Shown one piece after another: positions 1 to 6,623 of a stretch of 10,211 nt of DNA. Each line of letters begins with the position of its first letter. Position 1 is the stretch's first letter. Source of the DNA: Candidatus Zixiibacteriota bacterium (GTDB lineage Bacteria > Zixibacteria > MSB-5A5 > WJJR01); the NCBI GenBank assembly GCA_014729565.1, contig WJJR01000467.1:1-10211 (forward strand). Reading direction: 5' to 3'. Below the pieces are notes generated by a model. The model saw nothing but the letters and a program-made list of their open reading frames with translations, did not search any database and was not told the DNA's origin. Position numbers and translations under genes: made by a program.

Positions 1-66
1 GTGTTCTATATGGTTCCCGGTCACGACCGAATATGGGTTGAAAACGCGGCCGTAGTCCCTGGTCCG

Positions 67-161
67 CACTGGATTCCCCGACAATCCTCAGCTATACCCC
101 TGACAATGTCATCCCCGCCCGCAGTTCGGCGGAGCCGAAGTGCGAGAGCGGGGAACCAGTG
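67..161. repeat. Large imperfect inverted repeat enclosing dispersed repeat copy 1
   Basis: CACTGGATTCCCC at 67-79 pairs with GGGGAACCAGTG at 150-161 as 12 base pairs with a single bulged A at 73. The arms enclose about 70 nt that include the hairpin repeat at 107-172. The structure lies about 75 nt beyond the stop codon of the FG-GAP gene, so it could form in the 3' end of that transcript and act as a terminator or mRNA-stabilising element. It is not followed by a clear T-run on the minus strand, so it is not called as a classical rho-independent terminator. Confidence 0.6.
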
Positions 162-172
162 TCTTTTCACCG
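107..172. repeat. Dispersed hairpin repeat, copy 1
   Basis: This segment matches positions 1973-2037 in the same orientation. The 46-nt cores (107-152 and 1973-2018) agree at 42 positions by direct comparison, and weaker similarity continues through a T-rich tail. The core folds on itself: TTCGGC at 125-130 pairs with GCCGAA at 134-139 around a GGA loop, and CCCCGC at 113-118 can pair with GCGGGG at 148-153. One stem position (G124) is mismatched here but paired in copy 2. It looks like a REP/MITE-type non-coding repeat; no gene overlaps it. Confidence 0.75.
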
Positions 173-236
173 GCAACGTCGAAACCCGCGCGGGATCATG
201 CCATCATTAGTAGCTGTTGATCTGCGGGTCACAGTG

Positions 237-1757
237 CTACCGCGCCAGCAACGTGGTAATTGCATCGCCACTCTCGCTGTTGCTGTGATGCAGCAGCAAG
301 TCCGGACGGCCGTCACCATCGACATCGAGTGAGGAGATGCTTCTGGCCGGAGCGCACTCCAAGTGTTGCGGAGAATCGTCGTCGATCATGTCCTCCGGGT
401 GACCCCGGTATATGTCGAGTCGGTCGGAGCCGGTTTGGAAGACAAAGTCATCGAAACCGTCGCCATCAAGGTCGCCCGCAAAGGTCACCAGGGGACCATG
501 GATCGGATCGGGGACGTCGAGATCGAGTTTGTAGTCGGTGCTTTGGCGACGGTCGGCGACGGTGGAGAAGGTGTTGTCCTCGCGTTGACGGTAGGCGAGC
601 AGATGCAGCGAGAGACGCTTCATCACAAACATCTTCGCGGTCGTCAGCGAACCGGTCTCCATCGCACACACCAGCATGTCCAATCGATCATCGCCATTGA
701 GATCACCAAAGCGCGGATAGCCATAGATTCCCTCAACGGACACTTCTGAGTGGGGTTGTGCCGAAAGAGATCCATTGAAGGGGCCGAAGTACACGGCGAT
801 GTGACACGACGCCGAGTTGATTCCGCCGTGATTGGCCCAACGCACCACATCGGGGGCACCATCAGCGTTGAGATCCTGCATCAGACAGCCGGCGCGGAAG
901 TCGGGGGCGATCCCCATCACTTGCCCGATGGTCGATGATTCGGAATCAAACGATAAACTCGTTGAAAAGTCGGTTTGCTCGGGCGCTGATCGCCTGATGC
1001 CATGCCAATGGTCTCCCGATTCAAAGAAGAGTTCGAGGGCGTTCGGTGACGAATGCGCCTGCAATTCGGGCAACATCATCTGATAGCCGGTGCCATCGGT
1101 CGCACGCTGTCCGGCTACGGGGCACGGAATGGTGCCGGTGTGCTGGTATTCCTCGCCCTCCCCGAGGCGCCACACCTCGAGATGATCGAGATAGGGTAGC
1201 ACGACGGCTTCTTTCTCGGAATCGAATAGTGGCCAGGCGCAGTCCCAACGTTGGGGAGAGGCAATCGGGGGGAGGTGGGGAGTCTTGGATGGTGTTACCA
1301 GCGCGTGAGCGACAGTATCGAATTGGGCGCCGTCGACTCGGTAGTAATTCAATCCTGAATCGGTCAGTTGGAGCAGTTCCAAACTGGCGCCGGCGGCGAC
1401 ATCTGCGAGATCATAAACACCAACAGGCGAATGCAGCGAGAATTCCTGACGTTCGCTGAAGGCAAACCGTCCCGTGGGATTCTGGCGAATGACAACGGCC
1501 TCGTGGACGGGACTCCCCGGATTCGCCGCCTGTCGAATCAGTACCAGATCGACATCACCGTCGCGGTCAATGTCATCGGCCAGCCAGCAATCGGCAGGTC
1601 GATCCAGTTCGATTTCGATGCGTTCAAAAGACGCCTCTGCGTAGGTGGGGACCGCGAGAGTGACCAGCATGAGGCCGAGGACTATCAAGCCGCAGGCAAC
1701 AAGAACTCGTGCCGAACAGCCGATGCGAACCGTGACTCGATGACCGATCCAAAGCAC
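237..1757 (-). CDS. Secreted FG-GAP/VCBS repeat beta-propeller protein
   Basis: This 506-residue protein starts at a GTG (1757-1755) preceded six bases upstream by GGGGGAG (1764-1770), a good ribosome binding site. Residues 1-40 form a signal peptide: positive residues, a hydrophobic stretch at about 17-36, then TYA before a likely cleavage site. Calcium-binding-like D-x-D-x-D-G loops of FG-GAP/VCBS repeats appear at about 62-70, 295-303, 352-360, 429-437 and 478-486, the last four each followed by hydrophobic strands. Such repeats fold into blades of an integrin-alpha-like propeller and are common in exported proteins of environmental bacteria. No catalytic domain or C-terminal sorting signal is visible, so binding partner and role are unknown. 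The gene appears monocistronic with its own promoter and is bracketed by two copies of a dispersed repeat. Confidence 0.88.
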   Translation of the reverse strand: MLWIGHRVTVRIGCSARVLVACGLIVLGLMLVTLAVPTYAEASFERIEIELDRPADCWLADDIDRDGDVDLVLIRQAANPGSPVHEAVVIRQNPTGRFAFSERQEFSLHSPVGVYDLADVAAGASLELLQLTDSGLNYYRVDGAQFDTVAHALVTPSKTPHLPPIASPQRWDCAWPLFDSEKEAVVLPYLDHLEVWRLGEGEEYQHTGTIPCPVAGQRATDGTGYQMMLPELQAHSSPNALELFFESGDHWHGIRRSAPEQTDFSTSLSFDSESSTIGQVMGIAPDFRAGCLMQDLNADGAPDVVRWANHGGINSASCHIAVYFGPFNGSLSAQPHSEVSVEGIYGYPRFGDLNGDDRLDMLVCAMETGSLTTAKMFVMKRLSLHLLAYRQREDNTFSTVADRRQSTDYKLDLDVPDPIHGPLVTFAGDLDGDGFDDFVFQTGSDRLDIYRGHPEDMIDDDSPQHLECAPARSISSLDVDGDGRPDLLLHHSNSESGDAITTLLAR

Positions 1758-1793
1758 TGCACGCTCCCCCGAAAAGCGGTTTCGGTTACTGAA

Positions 1794-1822
1794 GTTATAC
1801 TACTTAATGACGAAACGGCCAA
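1794..1822 (-). promoter_or_regulatory. Predicted sigma70-type promoter of the FG-GAP gene
   Basis: On the minus strand TTGGCC (1822-1817; 4 of 6 matches to TTGACA) is separated by exactly 17 bases from TATAAC (1799-1794; 5 of 6 matches to TATAAT). Transcription would start near 1787, giving a leader of about 30 bases. This is the best promoter match seen in the window. It is predicted by consensus only. Confidence 0.55.
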
Positions 1823-1900
1823 GAGTTTCCGGGGATGTTGAGGACAAGGTGAGTGGTTACCCCTCCGGTGATCAGGCCAATGGTCTGCGAGATAGCCATG

Positions 1901-1961
1901 TGGGGACCCACCCTGACAGATCATCTCCTTCGTCGATAACCTGTTAGGGTGGGGCACCCCA
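1901..1961. repeat. Long inverted repeat / stable hairpin
   Basis: CCCACCCTGACAG at 1907-1919 pairs fully with CTGTTAGGGTGGG at 1941-1953 (13 pairs including one G-T wobble) around a 21-nt loop. The stem extends with TGGGG (1901-1905) pairing CCCCA (1957-1961) across a small asymmetric internal loop. With 18 pairs it is the longest hairpin seen here. It sits upstream of the FG-GAP promoter and has no T-run, so it is more likely a dispersed repeat or regulatory palindrome than a terminator. Confidence 0.65.
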
Positions 1962-1972
1962 GCTTCCCCTTC

Positions 1973-2037
1973 TGTCATCGCTGCCCGCACTTCGGCGGTG
2001 CCGAAGTGCGAGAGCGGGACCTGGCGTCCTTTCGCCG
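1973..2037. repeat. Dispersed hairpin repeat, copy 2
   Basis: This is the second copy of the element at 107-172, in direct orientation and 1866 bases away. It has a perfect 10-bp stem, GCACTTCGGC (1987-1996) with GCCGAAGTGC (2000-2009), around a GGT loop. An alternative outer pairing joins CCCGC (1984-1988) with GCGGG (2014-2018). The T-rich tail (TCCTTTC) is conserved with copy 1. It is non-coding. Confidence 0.75.
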
Positions 2038-2082
2038 ATCAAGAAAACCGCTCTACTTGTCTGCACAAAGATGTCTCTCTAC

Positions 2083-2097
2083 GCGCGGAAACCGCGC
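2083..2097. repeat. Short perfect GC-rich hairpin
   Basis: GCGCGG (2083-2088) and CCGCGC (2092-2097) form a perfect 6-bp stem with an AAA loop. On the minus strand it reads within TAGGAGCGCGGTTTCCGCGC, a form reminiscent of REP-type intergenic palindromes in other bacteria. It lacks a T-run and its function is unknown. Confidence 0.45.
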
Positions 2098-2129
2098 TCC
2101 TACTCCACTACCCACCAAACGAGACACAG

Positions 2130-2161
2130 AAAAAGGCGACCTCGCATCGCGAGACCGCCTT
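2130..2161 (-). terminator. Rho-independent terminator after the TPR-thioredoxin lipoprotein gene
   Basis: Read on the minus strand, AAGGCG (2161-2156) pairs with CGCCTT (2138-2133). A second stem, CTCGC with GCGAG (2141-2145, 2149-2153), stacks inside it across a small symmetric internal loop, with a 3-nt apical loop. The hairpin runs straight into a T-tract (complement of the A-run 2130-2134). It lies 24 bases past the stop codon at 2185, the expected place for an intrinsic terminator. Confidence 0.85.
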
Positions 2162-2184
2162 CTGGTTGTTCACGTCACGAACGA

Positions 2185-3723
2185 CTACACGCCTTGTTCT
2201 TCCAGCACCCGCTGGATCGTCTTAATCAGGTTCTCCCCGCGCAGATCATCACCTATGGCGGCCAGTGAACCATCCGGGCCGATCAGCACCGGATTGGGAA
2301 TGCCGCGAACCATGTAGGCGTCAACCAGTGGGCTCTCCCAGGACTTCTTGTCATAGATGTGACGCCACTCGTCCATGCCCTTGTCGGCGATCCACTCCTT
2401 GTACTGTTCGGTGGTTGTGCGTTCACCATAGTCGAGTGAGATCGAGAGAATGTCGAAGCCGTCGTCATTGTAGGTCTCGTAGGCTTCGATAATGTGCGGT
2501 AACTCCACCCGGCAGGGGCCGCACCAGGTCGCCCAGAAATCGACCAGCAGGACTTTGCCCTCGTATTGGTCGAGCGAGACCGGTTTGTCATCGATATCAA
2601 CCGCTTCGATCGGGATCGGCCACTTGGCCTCAACCATATCCTCCTGGAACAAGACACCGGCAATACCCATTGCCCGGCTGTCATCGGCAAACTCACTGCC
2701 AAAGGTGCGGACCTTTGGCATGACCTCATCTTTGTTCTTTCCCGCAGCGATCAGATCGCAGTGCAACAGCCAGGCGTTGGCGGCGCCGGCATAATCGGAT
2801 TCACTGCCGACTTTGTTGAAATAGCCGCGCGCGGCTGTTTCGGTCGAGGCCCAGTTGGCATCCATTGCGGATTCGGGGCGGTGTTTGCAAAAGGCGGCGA
2901 CACCGGCCCAGTAATTGGCTTCGTCTTTGCCGGCCGGACTCGGATCGTTGGACAGATAGGCGTTCACTTCCTTAATCACGCCATCGGCGAATGGTCCCCA
3001 GGGCTGATAAACTGATTTGATGCGGGCGATTGCACGAACACGTTCGAGGCCCGGCTCATACTCGGGATTGTCCGCATTGAGCGCGCGCTTGGCCGCCAGC
3101 ACCCTGGCGGTATAGTCCATCTGAGCGGCGACGAATTGCGAGTTATGCCACACCGCGCGGCTGGCCCGCAGTTTGTTCTCCTGCTCCTGCTGCCAGGCCT
3201 GCAATTCCTCTTCTGAAGCAAACTCCTGCGGTGGATTGTCATAGTGAGGAAGACCATTGGCAAACGCGGCCTCGTTGCGCTCCATATTCTCGCGGGCACG
3301 AGCGACGAGTGCATCAAAACGAGGATCGTCGTGGAGCGATGACAAATCCGGATCGCTCTCAATTTGTCGGGGGTCGTCGTGGCCGCCATCGACCGCCTTG
3401 GTCAACCATTCAATCGCTTTGTCAGTGTTTCCGGTCCGTCCGTAGGCGCAAGCAACATTGTACTGACCCCACTTCCCTTCGGGAATCAATTCCGCCTGCC
3501 TGGTGAACGTGGCGACGGCTGAATCCAACTCGCCCTCATCAAGATAATCGTAACCGGTGCTGCTGAGTTGACGGTACTCGCCGGCGAGTTCGGCGTCATA
3601 TATCTTGGGGGTCTCGATGCTGCTAGTTTGGCTGTCGCCGGTGGCCGTCTGCTGTGAACAGCCAGCCAGACCACCAACGACAAATGCCGTGATCACCGCC
3701 AGCGTGATAAGACGTGTTCTCAT
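2185..3723 (-). CDS. TPR lipoprotein with C-terminal TlpA-type thioredoxin domain
   Basis: This 512-residue protein starts at ATG 3723-3721 behind a near-perfect AGGAGG (3732-3737) eight bases away. Residues 1-22 are a lipoprotein signal ending in the lipobox LAGC, with Cys22 as the predicted acylated residue, so it should be membrane-anchored outside the cytoplasm. Residues about 50-145 contain TPR-like helices (GxxYxxLxxxGEL...AV; YNVACAYGRTGNTDKAIEWL). Residues about 150-350 are helical with more weak TPR-like segments. Residues 370-512 are a TlpA/ResA/AhpC-TSA-like thioredoxin fold with the WCGPC active site at 400-404 and a likely cis-proline at 476 in GIPNP. The expected role is extracytoplasmic thiol-disulfide exchange; the substrate is unknown. 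The gene has its own promoter and terminator. Confidence 0.9.
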   Translation of the reverse strand: MRTRLITLAVITAFVVGGLAGCSQQTATGDSQTSSIETPKIYDAELAGEYRQLSSTGYDYLDEGELDSAVATFTRQAELIPEGKWGQYNVACAYGRTGNTDKAIEWLTKAVDGGHDDPRQIESDPDLSSLHDDPRFDALVARARENMERNEAAFANGLPHYDNPPQEFASEEELQAWQQEQENKLRASRAVWHNSQFVAAQMDYTARVLAAKRALNADNPEYEPGLERVRAIARIKSVYQPWGPFADGVIKEVNAYLSNDPSPAGKDEANYWAGVAAFCKHRPESAMDANWASTETAARGYFNKVGSESDYAGAANAWLLHCDLIAAGKNKDEVMPKVRTFGSEFADDSRAMGIAGVLFQEDMVEAKWPIPIEAVDIDDKPVSLDQYEGKVLLVDFWATWCGPCRVELPHIIEAYETYNDDGFDILSISLDYGERTTTEQYKEWIADKGMDEWRHIYDKKSWESPLVDAYMVRGIPNPVLIGPDGSLAAIGDDLRGENLIKTIQRVLEEQGV

Positions 3724-3768
3724 GGGGGTTTCCTCCTAAGCCGTTGAACAAGAATCAAAAAGAGCTTG

Positions 3769-3797
3769 TCTATAGGATGACGTTCATTCCGGCGCAA
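3769..3797 (-). promoter_or_regulatory. Possible sigma70-type promoter of the TPR-thioredoxin gene
   Basis: On the minus strand TTGCGC (3797-3792) and TATAGA (3774-3769) are spaced by 17 bases, about 45 bases upstream of the start codon. The -10 matches four of six consensus positions and the -35 only three, so this is a moderate prediction. It sits in the 129-bp gap behind the propeller gene and would make the lipoprotein gene independent of the upstream operon. Confidence 0.4.
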
Positions 3798-3852
3798 CTG
3801 TTCCATTTAATCTGGAGAAAAACCGTCACGTCGGCGTCATTCATTACAATAA

Positions 3853-5397
3853 TTAATCAATTCTGAAAGGGTTGTTCCAGCGGAATCGGTTGACCCCTTG
3901 AAATGTTGCCAACCAGAGGTAATCGCCGTCGACGAGGATCTGCTCAACGATCTGGTCGAGGAGGCCGTCCGACTCATCGATCAGCCGCCGTTCGAGCGTC
4001 TCCGGCACGAAGCGCAGCAGACCGGATCGGGTCGCTATCCAGACAATGCTGTCGGTGACGGCAATATCATAGATGTCCCCGTATGGGAGTCTACTGGGAC
4101 TCTCATACTCGTCGATCGGTTTGACGCCGTGCACGTCGATGACGGCCAGCCCGCGATCCGACCCGGCGTACAATCGGTCGCCATACGCGGTGAGTGCCTG
4201 AACGTAGCCGGAGAGCGGCCCTGTGTCGGCCGCGTAACGCCGCCACACCGGGGTGGGTTTCGCCAGCCGGTACAAGCCGAAGTCGGTGCCGATCCAGACA
4301 ATGTTCTCGGTCACTTCAATGTCATAGATGCGCGCATCCTGAATGTCACCGGTGGTGGCGTGGAACAGCGAGTCACGCGGCAGGTACAGACCGTCAATTC
4401 CGGTCTCCGTCCCGATCCACAGAATGTCACCATCGAGACAGATACTCAAGACGACCTCGTCGATTAAACCGTTGTGTTTGCCGTAGGTGGTGAATCGTCC
4501 GGCCCGGCGCTCATACAGCACCACGCCGCGCTCAGTGGCCAGAAACACCGTGTCGCTGTTCACGCTTGCATCGATATCAAAAACGATATCCGAGTCGAAG
4601 GTCGGGATGAGACGCGACTGGAAGTAGTGCCACTTGTTATCACGCTCGTTGTGGACCGTGAGTCCCGACTCCCCGGTGAGTGACACCGGACCGCCGAAGA
4701 CCATTCCCACCGAATCGATGTGCATTGAGTTCACCGCGTCGTGGAAGAGACCGTGCCGGTCGGGAGCCGCATTGAAGCTTCCCGGCTCGATGATCCACAA
4801 GAAGTGCCCCCAGGTGGCGACCCAGGTGCGGCCACGATCATCTTGAATGGCGCCGACGATTTCATACGTCTGCCGGTCCGGCGTTTCGATGAAGCGACGG
4901 TTGACGACGCTATAACCGAAGGGGAGATAGTATTCGGCCAGGTTGATATCCTGGAAGCGCTGTACCAGTTCGCTCGGGAATTCGGTGGCGATATTCCAAT
5001 CGCGGGAGATTCGTTGATACGACATCGTGGCACTCGGCAGTTCGGCATACAATTCATCGCGTACGCGATCATACGCCAACGCCAGAATTTCGTTGTCCAT
5101 GAGCCCGTTCGACACCGTCAAAGGTGTCAGCCACCGCTCTTCAAAACGGTCGTAACGGGCAATTCCACCGCGGGTGCCGAAGTAAAGAATGTTATCAGTG
5201 ATGGCAACAGACGACACATAGCGTAGCGAGGTCAACGCGGCCCAATCGCCGGGATAATACCGGTTGTCGCGGACACCATCTTCCTGCTGTGCCCACCCGA
5301 CAGTCGCTGTGCCCAGCACCACGAGCGCAGCGCACATGAGCAACATTATTCGTACAGCGCCGGTCCGCTGTACGGTTGTGAGGCGGCGCCGGGTCAA
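3853..5397 (-). CDS. Secreted beta-propeller protein with Reg_prop-like repeats
   Basis: This 514-residue protein begins at TTG 5397-5395, with AGGA (5407-5410) nine bases upstream; the TTG overlaps the TGA of the amidohydrolase gene (TTGA). Residues about 18-36 are the hydrophobic core of a signal peptide, with likely cleavage at GWA-QQ. Propeller repeats of the two-component-regulator type recur: LYFGTRGGIARYDR (71-84), VFLATERGVVLYER (284-297), LWIGTETGIDGLY (326-338), VWIGTDFGLYRL (367-378), LYAGSDRGLAVI (409-420), VWIATRSGLLRF (452-463) and LWLATFQGVNRF (494-505). In Bacteroidetes these blades usually form sensor parts of hybrid histidine kinases. Here the protein ends right after the propeller, with no kinase or DNA-binding domain. 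It is last in the operon; its partner or ligand is unknown. Confidence 0.85.
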   Translation of the reverse strand: MTRRRLTTVQRTGAVRIMLLMCAALVVLGTATVGWAQQEDGVRDNRYYPGDWAALTSLRYVSSVAITDNILYFGTRGGIARYDRFEERWLTPLTVSNGLMDNEILALAYDRVRDELYAELPSATMSYQRISRDWNIATEFPSELVQRFQDINLAEYYLPFGYSVVNRRFIETPDRQTYEIVGAIQDDRGRTWVATWGHFLWIIEPGSFNAAPDRHGLFHDAVNSMHIDSVGMVFGGPVSLTGESGLTVHNERDNKWHYFQSRLIPTFDSDIVFDIDASVNSDTVFLATERGVVLYERRAGRFTTYGKHNGLIDEVVLSICLDGDILWIGTETGIDGLYLPRDSLFHATTGDIQDARIYDIEVTENIVWIGTDFGLYRLAKPTPVWRRYAADTGPLSGYVQALTAYGDRLYAGSDRGLAVIDVHGVKPIDEYESPSRLPYGDIYDIAVTDSIVWIATRSGLLRFVPETLERRLIDESDGLLDQIVEQILVDGDYLWLATFQGVNRFRWNNPFRID

Positions 5398-6623
5398 GGA
5401 CGACCGTCCTCACCGCTGAGTGCGCGAATGACGGTGCCGGCCATCACGCGAATGGCGATCGACAGTGCCTCTTCATCGATCGTGAAACGCGGGTGATGCC
5501 ACGCGTACGTTGAACCCACTGACTTATTGCTCACGCCCACCCGCATCATGGCGCCCGGAACGTTCTGGAGAAAATACGCAAAATCTTCACCGCCCATCAT
5601 CGGTTCAGTGAGTTCGACAATGGCCTTCCGTCCCAATGTCTCACGAATGACGGAACGGAAGATGTTGTTCGCTTCCGTCTTATTGTTGAGGGCCGGGTAG
5701 CCGGCGTGGAATTGCACGCTCGCGTCGCCGCCGTGCGCACGCGCAGTCCCGCGCGCAATCTTCTCAATTAACGTTTTGGCGGATTTGGATGTCTTGGCAT
5801 TGAGTGTGCGCAACGTGCCCCGCAGCGATACGCTCCCGGATAGAACGTTGCGGGCGGTGCCGCCGTTGATCGTTCCGAGCGTGACGACGACCGCTTCGAG
5901 TGGATCGATGCGGCGCGACGCTATCGACTGCAGGGCATCGATCACTTGTGATGTGATGTATATGGCGTCGTTGCCCAGATGTGGACGAGCACCATGTCCC
6001 GACTGGCCGGTGACCTCCACATCGAAATCATCGACCTGCGCCATCATCGGACCATCCTTAACCCCCACCTTGCCTGTCGGAATCCAGGGATCGACGTGCA
6101 ACCCGAAGATCATGTCGACGTCGGGATCACGCAGCACACCGTCGGCAATCATCTCAATGGCACCGCCGGGCGGTTCCTCTTCCGACGGTTGGAAGATGAA
6201 TCTGACCGTTCCCTGCCAGTGGTCGCGCAGCTCTGCCAGGACGGCGGCGGTGTTGGCCACCGAGGCCATGTGCGAATCGTGTCCGCACGCGTGCATCACC
6301 CCGGGATTACGCGAGGCAAACGGCAGGCCCGTCTCCTCTGTGACCGGCAACGCATCCATGTCGGAGCGTACCGCGATCACCGGTCCGTTGCCGTTGCGCA
6401 ATGTCCCGACAACACCGGTCCGCCCAACACCTGTCTTGACGTCGTAGCCGAGCGCCTTCAATTCGGTCGCGATGACGTTGCCCGTTTCGTGTTCCTGAAA
6501 GGCCAATTCGGGATGCTGATGGAGATGGCGGCGCAGTGTGACGGCGGCCGGGAAGCGTTGTGTGACGGCTTTATCGAGCGCGGCATTCAACTCTTTGAGC
6601 GATGTCGAATTTGTTTTCGTCAT
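5394..6623 (-). CDS. M20 family (M20D-like) metal-dependent amidohydrolase
   Basis: This 409-residue protein is full length for the M20D group of zinc/manganese hydrolases (hippurate hydrolase, IAA-amino acid hydrolase, N-acyl-amino acid deacylase). These cleave the amide bond between an amino acid and an acyl or aryl group. The family signatures are present: RRHLHQHPELAFQE (31-44), SDMDALP (87-93), HACGHD (111-116, metal ligands Cys113 and His115), FQPSEEE (144-150, catalytic Glu148 and ligand Glu149), GLHV (His176), and GGEDFAYF (344-351) with HHPRF (His377). Residues about 190-305 form the dimerisation or lid domain. There is no signal peptide, so it is cytoplasmic. Its ATG overlaps the stop of the aminotransferase gene (ATGA) and lacks a strong Shine-Dalgarno, which suggests translational coupling. 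The exact substrate cannot be read from sequence. Confidence 0.93.
   Translation of the reverse strand: MTKTNSTSLKELNAALDKAVTQRFPAAVTLRRHLHQHPELAFQEHETGNVIATELKALGYDVKTGVGRTGVVGTLRNGNGPVIAVRSDMDALPVTEETGLPFASRNPGVMHACGHDSHMASVANTAAVLAELRDHWQGTVRFIFQPSEEEPPGGAIEMIADGVLRDPDVDMIFGLHVDPWIPTGKVGVKDGPMMAQVDDFDVEVTGQSGHGARPHLGNDAIYITSQVIDALQSIASRRIDPLEAVVVTLGTINGGTARNVLSGSVSLRGTLRTLNAKTSKSAKTLIEKIARGTARAHGGDASVQFHAGYPALNNKTEANNIFRSVIRETLGRKAIVELTEPMMGGEDFAYFLQNVPGAMMRVGVSNKSVGSTYAWHHPRFTIDEEALSIAIRVMAGTVIRALSGEDGRP

Larger units (their letters stand above)
1758..2184. other. Gene-free stretch rich in secondary structure
   Basis: No believable gene lies in these 427 bases. Reading toward lower coordinates they contain the terminator of the TPR-thioredoxin lipoprotein gene, a GC hairpin, a dispersed hairpin repeat, a long 18-bp hairpin, and the promoter and leader of the FG-GAP gene. 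The leader has one more small hairpin (CCGAAA 1769-1774 with TTTCGG 1780-1785) immediately upstream of, and partly overlapping, the ribosome binding site. Confidence 0.7.

Noticed and set aside
1..210. Plus-strand open frame at the left edge
   Set aside because: It runs through the hairpin repeat at 107-172, starts at the window edge without context, and its Arg/Ser-rich translation resembles no protein.
1949..2317. Plus-strand open frame of 122 codons across the gap before the lipoprotein gene
   Set aside because: It is built from repeat copy 2, the GC hairpin and the terminator, and ends inside the lipoprotein gene on the other strand.
3814..3840. Possible terminator after the propeller gene
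   Set aside because: On the minus strand a T-run follows GACGG, but the only stem is three to four pairs including a wobble, too weak for a rho-independent terminator.
3898..4467. Plus-strand open frame of 189 codons opposite the propeller gene
   Set aside because: It lies entirely antisense to the repeat-bearing propeller gene, has no ribosome binding site and no recognisable motif.
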